Made by a program: the position numbers and the translations under genes
Shown here: piece after piece, positions 17,201 to 23,863 of the stretch
Layout of the letters: each line of letters opens with the position of its first letter
Numbering within the stretch: position 1 is the first letter of the stretch
The notes under the pieces: model-generated
Seen by the model: the letters and a program-made list of their open reading frames with translations, nothing else
The model's database searches: none
What the model was told of the DNA's origin: nothing
From: JBAXTZ01 sp041666525
Lineage (GTDB): Bacteria; Bacillota; Negativicutes; JBAXTZ01
Assembly (NCBI GenBank): GCA_041666525.1
Contig: JBAYGT010000020.1
Location: 1 to 27,568 of the forward strand
Length of the DNA stretch: 27,568 nt
Reading direction: 5' to 3'

Positions 17201-19107
17201 AGCATCGTGCCTTTGGGCAGGCCGGTCGAACCGGAAGTATAGATGATTGCCACCAAATCACTTCCCTGATTAATATCCGAAACATCGATATTATCAACCG
17301 TACTGTCTGTGTAAATCACCGCGTCGGTCACATCGATAAATTCGCCGCCAAATCGGGCAAATTTATCCCGTAGTGACGGTTGACTAAGAATAATCGCTGC
17401 GTTGCTGTCTTCCAGCATATAGTCCAGCCGGGCTTGCGGATACTTGATATCCAGCGGCAGATAAGCGCCGCCGGCCTTCATTACCGCCAAAACCGCAACC
17501 AGCATTTCCGCTGACCGTTCCAACATAATCGGAACAATAACCTCGCGCGACACGCCTCTTTGGCGCAATATCTCAGCCAGCCGGTCGGTTTTTTCATCCA
17601 GTTGCCGATAGGATAACGCGCTGTTTTTGAAAACCAGCGCTGTATTATCCGGAGTTCGTTTGACTTGTTCACGGAACAATCCATGAAACGAACGCTCAAG
17701 CGGCGCTGCTAATTCATTTGCATTGAACTCATTCAACAGCAACTCCCGTTCAGCCGCCGGAATAAAATCGATTGTTCCAAGTTTCTGCTCAACACCACCA
17801 TTAATCAGCGCCTCAAGCAGGCAGAGATAATGTTGGGCAAAGCGCCGCGCACTAGCGGCTGTGTAGAGATTACAGTCATATCGCAGTTGCAAAGACCAGC
17901 CTTGCTGTTTTTTTACCACTTCAAGCGCCAGATCATAGCGCGCGGTTTGCGGGTCATATTCATAATATTCCAATATCAAGCCAGCCGGGTTCGTGATTTC
18001 CACGTTCTGACCAATATCAAATACCGTGTCATAGATTGGATTACGGCTGCCATCGCGGACAACTCCGAGCTTTTCAACAATATTGTCAAATAAATATTCC
18101 TGGTTCTCTGCCATTGACCGCACTGACAAATCCAATTCGCGTAAATATTCGGAAAATAATTTGCTGCGATCCGGTTTGGTCCGCAGCGGCAACATATTTT
18201 CCAAAAAACCAACCATTTTTTCCAACTCTGACCCGGAACGATTGGCAAACGGCAACCCGACAATCAGATCGTCCTGACCGCTGTAACGCGCCAACAAAAC
18301 TTTGTAAGCTGCCAACAACAGCACCTCTGCAGATACACCCTGCCGATCGGCGATTGCTTCCAGTTTCACAACTGTTTCCATTGCAATTGTCTCAACCAGT
18401 TTTGCACCTTGATATTTCCGGTTTGACGGACGCGGATGATCAGTCGCAAGATTCAGCACCGGTAACTCGTCGTGTAATTGCTCCCGCCAAAACGTTTCCT
18501 GCTGAACCAGCACGCCCGTTGAAATCCTTTGGCTATACCAGTCCGCGTAATCGCTATAACACAGCGCTGGTGGCGTTAGCTGCGTATTGTCATAAATTTC
18601 AAACAATTCCTGAACTAAAATCTTTACTGATGCTTGGTCGGCTACGATTTGATGCACGTCCAGCACAAGCACATGCCGTGTGCTTGTTATTTCCAACAGC
18701 GCCACCCGTATCAACGGCGCAACATCCAAATCAAAGGGCTGCACAAAATCGGCTATTGCTGTATCAATCGCTAGCTCATCCACGGATTTAAACACTTTTT
18801 TCAAGCGTGCTTCGGCATTGATTTTTGACTGCACTTCACCGTCAACCATACAAAACGAAGTTCCCAGCGCCGGATGACGCGCTACCACTTCGTCTATCGC
18901 CCAGCCCAGCCGCTCCTTGTTAAGCCGGCCGTCAATAACAACTGGCACGACAATATGCCAGGCATTGCCGGCATTGGCCATTCGTTCAACAATATACAAC
19001 CCTCTTTGTGCCGGTGAAACAGTATATGTATCCACCGCTGATGCTGCAGGAATTATTCCGCTGTTTTCCGTAGTACGAGTTTCTTCATTAAGATAACACT
19101 TAAGCAT
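14251..19107 (-). CDS. NRPS-1: degenerate C-A-T-reductase-cNMP-like domain
   Basis: A 1618-aa one-module synthetase and the first gene of its operon. The C domain (about 28-455) has HQIVADQ at 152-158 where active C domains have HHxxxDG; the catalytic second His is Gln153, so condensation is doubtful. The A domain (about 475-965) has YTSGSTGLPKG (623-633) and Asp669; pocket residues by eye read DGWLSGSVL-K, which I cannot match to a known amino acid. T carries Ser1014. The reductase has TGATGFLG (1114-1121), Thr1247 and Tyr1278/Lys1282. Residues about 1482-1612 form the same cNMP-binding-like domain as NRPS-2. A working A-T-R core alone would resemble Lys2-type amino-acid reductases, making a single amino aldehyde. 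The start at 19107 is preceded by GGGGGG at 4-nt spacing; ATG at 19119 and TTG at 19167 are alternatives. Confidence 0.93.
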   Translation of the reverse strand: MLKCYLNEETRTTENSGIIPAASAVDTYTVSPAQRGLYIVERMANAGNAWHIVVPVVIDGRLNKERLGWAIDEVVARHPALGTSFCMVDGEVQSKINAEARLKKVFKSVDELAIDTAIADFVQPFDLDVAPLIRVALLEITSTRHVLVLDVHQIVADQASVKILVQELFEIYDNTQLTPPALCYSDYADWYSQRISTGVLVQQETFWREQLHDELPVLNLATDHPRPSNRKYQGAKLVETIAMETVVKLEAIADRQGVSAEVLLLAAYKVLLARYSGQDDLIVGLPFANRSGSELEKMVGFLENMLPLRTKPDRSKLFSEYLRELDLSVRSMAENQEYLFDNIVEKLGVVRDGSRNPIYDTVFDIGQNVEITNPAGLILEYYEYDPQTARYDLALEVVKKQQGWSLQLRYDCNLYTAASARRFAQHYLCLLEALINGGVEQKLGTIDFIPAAERELLLNEFNANELAAPLERSFHGLFREQVKRTPDNTALVFKNSALSYRQLDEKTDRLAEILRQRGVSREVIVPIMLERSAEMLVAVLAVMKAGGAYLPLDIKYPQARLDYMLEDSNAAIILSQPSLRDKFARFGGEFIDVTDAVIYTDSTVDNIDVSDINQGSDLVAIIYTSGSTGLPKGTMLTHRGLINMCYSENRDNAMCDTDVVASYASFSFDGSIWSNFPPLLAGAAVDIVPDEIMMSFVDLNGYFEKHKVTLTLMTTQLCEQFAELVTNNSLRQMSTGGEKYKTFRPAHYRIVNSYGPTEATVLVTRFTIDKNYDNIPIGKPLANTKVYIVDQDFQLQPLGVPGELCVSGAQLARGYRNRPELTAEKFINNPFVEVCQVVELSQDNSNFSKMYRTGDLARWLPDGNLEYLGRIDQQVKIRGFRIEIGEIEQKIMEYPAVKEAVVVAREDSAGNKYLCGYFTAETMVELEQLKEFMANDLPGYMIPAFITQIDAMPINANGKIDKKALPDIGSNPDAGAGVEPATDIEKKIAQVWQEVLGVARISATDDFFAIGGNSIKAISAVARLQKFFVISINDFFNYPCLRTLAANIKPAADTLKVRLAEIALQVAEFDKPPAADPRYLERYISSMAEYERKNTWFEAADFSVIRQYRCVLVTGATGFLGVHITQYLLVERNCQVYVIVRGADASIAKTRLRAKFAYYFGEEFWQANNLDERLVVICGELHQPQFGLDEVVYGRLCADVEAVFHSAANVSHYGRYSELYEGNVQATLELLTFAKTGIKKDFHHISTMSVVYGDIAGCDYQVFTEYQTDIGQKFGSYYAETKLIAETAVEAARAEGLNTNIYRAGNIAFQERTGLYQENIETNAYYQKVQGFINIGMVPDKLDADEYAYVDRLAEAIVRLAERPAALNRTYHMQNPQLVKLSKILTAPELGLSVRAAGLGEFFDYLYENLDQPGFKPHVENVLTHMELMDEKAKDSTVVTVVMDMTLAVLAKIGFSWPVFDVRMMRPLVERALSERVQIMRDNAVLGTLEQQSLSALAGKAQMKLWKRRSEIIREGESCADVYLILNGYAQLLRSSVGGWQGMVGLVKKNEMIGMELAGAVDKSSFTVDATMGDTLVLALPQDLLREYGRSNPQLLLGMLKVMNDRVDKLARLVVSLG

Positions 19108-19225
19108 TTTGCCCCCCATTTTCACTTGGTAACCAACCAGCGCATAACCCCAACGGCGGCTAGCCAATAATCATTATTTAAGACAAGGTGCTCTACACTT
19201 TGCCAAACCGACTTTGCATTTATTA

Positions 19226-19255
19226 TATTCGCTATAAACAAAAATAATCCTGCAC
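19226..19255 (-). promoter_or_regulatory. sigma-H-like promoter of the NRPS operon
   Basis: Read on the minus strand: GTGCAGGA (19255-19248), 16 nt, CGAATA (19231-19226). AGGA and GAAT match the Bacillus Spo0H (sigma-H) -35 and -10 cores at similar spacing. The same GTGCAGGAT start, T-rich spacer and CGAATA recur before the defence operon. About 120 nt of leader precede the chosen NRPS-1 start. The assignment to sigma-H is inference from the consensus. Confidence 0.6.
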
Positions 19256-19262
19256 GCAGATA

Positions 19263-19283
19263 ATTATGTTAAAACAACATAAT
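19263..19283. repeat. 21-bp perfect dyad upstream of the NRPS promoter
   Basis: ATTATGTT and AACATAAT form an 8-bp perfect inverted repeat around a 5-nt centre, lying just upstream of the -35 element. It could be an operator for an activator. It overlaps the run-out of the neighbouring terminator, so an accidental AT-rich palindrome is also possible. Confidence 0.35.
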
Positions 19284-19310
19284 AAAAACGCCCCGGCAAC
19301 AGCCGAGGCG
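19284..19310 (-). terminator. rho-independent terminator upstream of the NRPS promoter
   Basis: On the minus strand CGCCTCGG pairs with CCGGGGCG (8 bp, one U-G pair) around a 6-nt loop and is followed by TTTTT. On the plus strand the same pair would be a C-A mismatch with no clean T-run, so it works on the minus strand. It insulates the NRPS promoter from upstream transcription. Confidence 0.75.
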
Positions 19311-19330
19311 ATTTTGAGAGGAGAAAGTCT

Positions 19331-19375
19331 ATGTTGTATTCAGTTTTACATCTTCAAGCGGCCAGTTCATCTTGA
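19331..19375 (+). CDS. possible 14-aa mini-ORF
   Basis: AGGAG 7 nt before an ATG opens a 14-codon plus-strand frame (MLYSVLHLQAASSS). The minus strand of the same DNA holds a 13-codon frame (19370-19329) that ends just before the 19284-19310 terminator, with a TATAAT-like -10 at 19391-19386 but a poor -35. Either could be a leader peptide or small RNA feature, or chance. Nothing recognisable is seen at 19376-19463. Confidence 0.2.
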   Translation: MLYSVLHLQAASSS

Positions 19376-19463
19376 CCACATGTTAATTATAACTGGCATT
19401 CGTGACATTTCTGTGACGTAAATACAAATTGTTTGTGAAATAAAAAAACGACGAACCGTTTAT

Positions 19464-19550
19464 TTATTCGTTACATTCTCTGATTTGAGCCTCAATGCTG
19501 GCGTAGTTTTGGTTGTCTGAGCTATAGCAGCAACGAATCACTGCGTTCAT
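19464..19550 (-). pseudogene. serine recombinase N-terminal remnant
   Basis: A 28-codon minus-strand frame reads MNAVIRCCYSSDNQNYASIE and on through AQIRECNE. This matches the start of serine recombinases (AxxYxRxSSDxQ...SIxAQ..xC), including the position of the catalytic serine in the YSS segment. Full proteins are about 200 to over 500 aa; here a TAA follows at once and the next codons do not resemble the family. A short frame from 19585 (MSKRANGD) ends at overlapping ATGA and may be a frameshifted start. The rest of 19586-19749 shows nothing recognisable. It is probably the relic of a mobile element next to the defence operon. Confidence 0.55.
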
Positions 19551-19749
19551 AATATGGCCACATCACCATTTGCACGTTTACTCATAGTTCATCTGCTTAC
19601 GGCTTGACAAGTATTTTGTTGATTAGCTTAAATAAAAAACATCTGTTCTATTCGGTTATGTTGGCTGCCTTATTTGATGAAATCATACCGCCAGAATTAA
19701 AAATATTTTGACTCTTCATCAGCGCGGAAATTTAAAATGACCCGTAACA

Positions 19750-19791
19750 AAAACGCCGTCAGAATGATTAATTTCGTAAGGACGGCGTTTT
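19750..19791. terminator. terminator of the defence operon, possibly bidirectional
   Basis: A perfect 11-bp inverted repeat, AAAACGCCGTC (19750-19760) and GACGGCGTTTT (19781-19791), encloses a 20-nt loop. T-runs follow on both strands. It lies about 60 nt after the last gene of the minus-strand defence operon. Confidence 0.8.
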
Positions 19792-19853
19792 CTATTTGTA
19801 CATCAAGATTATTTATTTCATTCATATTTTCACACAGCAAGTTCGCAAAAATT

Positions 19854-20027
19854 TCACTCTTCCTCATCCACATACTCGTCTTCAAAATCGTCCGGATGGT
19901 TGCTGCGGTGCTTTTCCCGGCAACGATCACTGCAAAAATGCGGATGATCGCCGAGCGATTTATGTCTATCAGCGTCAGCAATGGTAATAGACTTGCCACA
20001 GTTGGAGCATTTTACTTTTGTTGACAT
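19854..20027 (-). CDS. 57-aa four-cysteine zinc-binding protein
   Basis: A small protein with a treble-clef or TRASH/MYM-like arrangement: Cys7-X2-Cys10 and, after 21 residues, Cys32-X3-Cys36, with His28, His30 and His40 nearby. The tail (46-57) is strongly acidic, ending DEEE. The ATG at 20027 has GGAGA at about 8-nt spacing; a GTG 15 nt upstream is less likely. It follows the YdbC-like gene by 17 nt and precedes the operon terminator. I do not recognise a named family. Zinc-dependent protein or nucleic-acid binding is inferred from the cysteines only. Confidence 0.75.
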   Translation of the reverse strand: MSTKVKCSNCGKSITIADADRHKSLGDHPHFCSDRCREKHRSNHPDDFEDEYVDEEE

Positions 20028-20044
20028 AAATTCCGTCTCCACAA

Positions 20045-20275
20045 TTACAGCTCCAACTCAATCAACAATTTCTTCAACGCAATAGCCTCGTCTTTACTGA
20101 GAGTAACACCCTTGCCCATTTTCTCATGCGTTTCGTCCCACTCGCGGATGTCATATTTCGCCGGCCGGTCGTTCCAGCTGACAAGGTTAAGTTCTTTTGT
20201 CCAGCCTTTAGCGCCGCTGGACAAGGTTCCAATATTCTCGATGATTTCGTATTTGATTGGTGTTTTTTCTGCCAT
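20045..20275 (-). CDS. YdbC-family PC4-like ssDNA-binding protein
   Basis: A 76-aa protein with the compact YdbC pattern: KYEIIENIGTLS (8-19), GWTKELNLVSWNDRPAKYDI (24-43), then a GKGVTL strand and a C-terminal helix. The family (Lactococcus YdbC) is structurally like the human coactivator PC4 and binds single-stranded DNA. The start has a strong GGAGGG site 5-6 nt upstream. It lies 20 nt after the methyltransferase stop and so is in the helicase-methyltransferase operon, where ssDNA binding could serve the helicase. YdbC genes also occur alone in Firmicutes, so the link may be incidental. Confidence 0.85.
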   Translation of the reverse strand: MAEKTPIKYEIIENIGTLSSGAKGWTKELNLVSWNDRPAKYDIREWDETHEKMGKGVTLSKDEAIALKKLLIELEL

Positions 20276-20295
20276 GATCGCCCTCCAAATATACT

Positions 20296-23200
20296 CTATT
20301 TCAACGACAAATAAAATTCCTCTACACTGTTTATTTCTTCATCACTTAGACCATAAAGCGAATAAATAATACGGTCAATACCACTGATTACGGCTTCAAT
20401 ATCAGACACACTATTATTAATAATCGTATTTACCATACCTACTAGCTGACCGCTGACACTGTCTATACAAGTCATTATTGGAAAGCTCCTTAGCTTCTCA
20501 ACACCAATATCAACACCAACACCCCTTCTTTTTCCGTTTTCATAAAACCATTTTAGAGCATATTTTGAATTCAAAATAGCCAATATGTACTTTAGGTCGT
20601 ATTTCTCGTTTTTCGAAATTACTATAGAAAAGGACATTCCTACAAAATTATTTTCTACATCTAACGCAAATTCATTTATCTTAAACATGCTTTTAACCAA
20701 TATTTTAGGGTTGGAAAAATACTTATAATCCCTTGGTCTATGCAAACCGTAAGGGCCATTCGAAGAAGTAATAAATTCCCTAACATTATCAAGATGTCTT
20801 TTCAAATTACGATAACCTTCATCTGATGCAATCTTTTTCTTTGTTTCCTTATCAGAATATATCAGGTATCTATCAGCAAATACAATGTTGTATTTGCTAA
20901 CATTAATGCCATCTATGTATGTTTTTATGCAACCTAATTCTTGTTCAGACAATGCTAATTCATCAAGCTCATCTCGAGATATTACAAATACTCCATCTCC
21001 AATAGAAACATCAGTACGTTTCGAACTATGAAATTGCTTTTTACTTATTTTATCTGAAGCTTCCACTACTCCTTGAGAGATGTCACAAATATCACCTAGT
21101 TTAGCAATTTGGTCGCTTTTCTTTGAATTAGATTGAAATATTATTTCATACTTATCAGTTATAATGTCAGTATTCGATAATTTTGTAATATTAATGTTTT
21201 CTGTGTTGTACATTTTTGCAATATCTTCAATATTATTGGTTATCTTCTTGTATGAAAAATCTCGATTTCCTGCGGAAGTCTTTTTGTAGCAGGAAACCAT
21301 ATGGTAACCCACTACATTATCAAACACTTTTATTTTTCCAATATCTACAACGTCAACGAATGAGAGCTCTTTACTAATTCTTTTTATCAAAAACTGAGCT
21401 CCGGCGCTATTCAGCCAATATCTTGGCGTGATATATGTGATTATTGCTTCTTTTTTCGCTAAATCAATAGCTTTATGCAAAAAATAGTACCAGTAATCCA
21501 TCTTACCCTGATGATACATTTTCCCCCATGAAGAGTCATTAACTTTCTCAAAAACATCTTTATTATCCCGCTCTCGTAAGTATGGCGGATTCCCAATTAC
21601 AATATCAAAACCGCCCTTATCCCTGAATATCAGAGCAAAATCTAACCGCCACAAAACATAGGGTTTTGTTTTTTCTTTGAGCTGTGCACGAAACTTATCT
21701 AACCCGATATTGTTATTGTCACGAACCAGTTTTTGTTCAACAAGCCAGGTGATTTCTTGTTCGATATTGCGTTTTATTGCTTTTTTCTTGTCCGTATCAG
21801 CTTCTGAAAACAACTGATCTTGTAAAAATCTGAGATTGTTAATATGATTGTCAACGGCATCTTCGAATAAGTTAATCATCATATCTTTTTGTTTTTCTTT
21901 GCGATCCTCGAACAGTTGTATTCCTTCAAATTCCTCCAGCAGACTGTTGCCGCAGACAATATTGTAATCAAGGTTCGGCAACGGTTTTGGATCTTCACCG
22001 GCCTCAACGTGTTCGTCAACAATCAACGCCAGCCATAACCGCAGTTTTGCAATATCGACTGCGGACGGATCAATATCGGCGCCGAACAACGATGCTCTCA
22101 TTGTCCGTAATTTCAAATCGTAAGCTGTACGAGATTTTATGAATAAATCTCGTTGACCGATTGGATATTTTGCCGCCATATACTCGGTGATATTATTTCG
22201 CGCTTTGACTATTTCACTCATCATCCCTAGCGGAAATGCACCAGAACCAATTGCCGGATCACATACTGCGACAGTTGCTAATGCTTTATCAACGCTATCC
22301 AAATTCATCAATATCTGTTCCGGCAAAGCAGAGTGATCCAATCGTGCTTTGTTAGTGAACGCGCGACTATCTGCATCTCGCATGATATCGCTGTAGTTGA
22401 TAAACATACGCAAATTATCTGCTGGCAAGGCTGTCGCATTAACAAGGTACTGCGTCAACGATTCGCGACACATATAGTGGACTATTTCACGCGGCGTGTA
22501 GAACGCGCCTTTGCTCTTTCGATCATGAACTTCGAGCAAATTCTCAAATATTTTCCCCAACATTTCCGGATCGATAGCCACTTCTTTTTCCAATGGTTCG
22601 TCTTCATTGATTGTAAAATTAAAACGATCAAAAATATCGAGAATCCCGTCTGCATCGCGACCTTTATCCTGCTGGTTGGAAAACAACTCATCCGGTATTT
22701 TGAAATCATTGTTTTTCCAGTCATAGTTATCCAGTGGTTCAAATAGTCCGCCATTTAAGAACGGAATTTTGCAGTTAAATCTATCAAAATAATTGTATTC
22801 TCGCCGCTTATTTAGCGCGTCATAAAATAGCGGCTCCAGATAATCATCGAAGAAGTTTTTGTTCGAGCGGCCACTGTTCTTGGCGCAATTATTGAATAGA
22901 TGACGGATAAATTCACGCTCGCCATTTCCCCACGGTTGATTATGTTCAGTTTTCAAAAACATCGCTGCAAGACCTTCCCGGTCTTTGAATGCTAACTGAA
23001 CGAAATCAGTATATATCAAATTTCGCTCAGTTCCGCTGCGACGATAGACTTTATCAGCAATATCAGTAAATTCCGGGCGCTGTGCTTTCACTCGCTGGAA
23101 TTCAACTTCCGATAATACCTGCGGAACAATCTTGACACCCAGCCAACCTTTTTTTTGAAGAAAATATAGAAATGCTATTTGACCGAGCATTTTTTTTGCA

Positions 23201-23862
23201 AATTGCTCGGCTGTGAAGCCACATTTCCCAGCCTGTTGCATAAATGCGCTATTCTCCGTCAAATGCTCAACCGTCTGGAGATATTTCTCCTTGTATTTAT
23301 CGTAAAACTCCTTCGTAACTTTTTCAACGCCAAATGCCGACTCCAGATCATCAGCAGTCGGCAAACGGGTATCATCCGCAAAGATCGGCAATAGTTGTTT
23401 TTCTGCAGTATGATGCGGCTCACCAACGCCGAGCAAGAAAGAATAACGCTTTGCCGGGGTTAGCTCCAAATTGAGTCCAGTACTCTCAAAGCTATAATCA
23501 AGTCGAATGAATGATAATCGCCAAGTATTATCTCCGGGTGAATAAAACGCAGCAACGGCGGCGGCATAACCAGTATGCTCCAACATTCTAGCAACGAAAT
23601 TCCGCTGCATCGCGCGGGCGCGAACAACACTTTGGCTACGTTTAACATTGACCGCAAGAATGTTGATTTTGTTGCCGTCCGAATCAGTGAACTTTGCTAT
23701 CTGCTGGTAGAAATTAATCGAATCACTGTATTCCTTCCAAATAGCTGCTGTCTGAATATCTTTGCCTTTGTCAGCGCCGGTAAACATTTCAAAAATAAAT
23801 TTCCGATAATCATCCAAATGAAAGGCACTTGAAAACAATTTTTCAATTAACACACGTTTCAT
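20296..23862 (-). CDS. Eco57I/PglX-like adenine-specific DNA methyltransferase, R-M type
   Basis: A 1188-aa protein with the gamma-class N6-adenine methyltransferase motifs: GAFYTPREIVHY (452-463, motif X region), DPAIGSGAFPLGMM (535-548, AdoMet binding) and NPPY (758-761, catalytic). The N-terminal third (1-440) resembles the Eco57I-like family but I see no clean PD-ExK nuclease site; NVK at 72-74 is at best a decayed one. The C-terminal part (about 870-1188, including GDICDISQGVVEA) looks like a TaqI-type target recognition domain. The ATG at 23862 has GGGAG 6 nt upstream and follows the helicase stop by 1 nt. The recognition-domain half is markedly more AT-rich than the catalytic half. It probably marks host DNA while the helicase-PLD partner acts on unmodified DNA. 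Confidence 0.88.
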   Translation of the reverse strand: MKRVLIEKLFSSAFHLDDYRKFIFEMFTGADKGKDIQTAAIWKEYSDSINFYQQIAKFTDSDGNKINILAVNVKRSQSVVRARAMQRNFVARMLEHTGYAAAVAAFYSPGDNTWRLSFIRLDYSFESTGLNLELTPAKRYSFLLGVGEPHHTAEKQLLPIFADDTRLPTADDLESAFGVEKVTKEFYDKYKEKYLQTVEHLTENSAFMQQAGKCGFTAEQFAKKMLGQIAFLYFLQKKGWLGVKIVPQVLSEVEFQRVKAQRPEFTDIADKVYRRSGTERNLIYTDFVQLAFKDREGLAAMFLKTEHNQPWGNGEREFIRHLFNNCAKNSGRSNKNFFDDYLEPLFYDALNKRREYNYFDRFNCKIPFLNGGLFEPLDNYDWKNNDFKIPDELFSNQQDKGRDADGILDIFDRFNFTINEDEPLEKEVAIDPEMLGKIFENLLEVHDRKSKGAFYTPREIVHYMCRESLTQYLVNATALPADNLRMFINYSDIMRDADSRAFTNKARLDHSALPEQILMNLDSVDKALATVAVCDPAIGSGAFPLGMMSEIVKARNNITEYMAAKYPIGQRDLFIKSRTAYDLKLRTMRASLFGADIDPSAVDIAKLRLWLALIVDEHVEAGEDPKPLPNLDYNIVCGNSLLEEFEGIQLFEDRKEKQKDMMINLFEDAVDNHINNLRFLQDQLFSEADTDKKKAIKRNIEQEITWLVEQKLVRDNNNIGLDKFRAQLKEKTKPYVLWRLDFALIFRDKGGFDIVIGNPPYLRERDNKDVFEKVNDSSWGKMYHQGKMDYWYYFLHKAIDLAKKEAIITYITPRYWLNSAGAQFLIKRISKELSFVDVVDIGKIKVFDNVVGYHMVSCYKKTSAGNRDFSYKKITNNIEDIAKMYNTENINITKLSNTDIITDKYEIIFQSNSKKSDQIAKLGDICDISQGVVEASDKISKKQFHSSKRTDVSIGDGVFVISRDELDELALSEQELGCIKTYIDGINVSKYNIVFADRYLIYSDKETKKKIASDEGYRNLKRHLDNVREFITSSNGPYGLHRPRDYKYFSNPKILVKSMFKINEFALDVENNFVGMSFSIVISKNEKYDLKYILAILNSKYALKWFYENGKRRGVGVDIGVEKLRSFPIMTCIDSVSGQLVGMVNTIINNSVSDIEAVISGIDRIIYSLYGLSDEEINSVEEFYLSLK

Positions 23863-23863
23863 A

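Noticed and set aside
18036..18791. 251-aa plus-strand open frame
   Set aside because: Antisense to the NRPS-1 C domain, with no recognisable features.
19108..19167. TTG start of NRPS-1 at 19167
   Set aside because: No good ribosome site before it, while the ATG at 19107 has GGGGGG at a usable distance and the family-like sequence begins after it.
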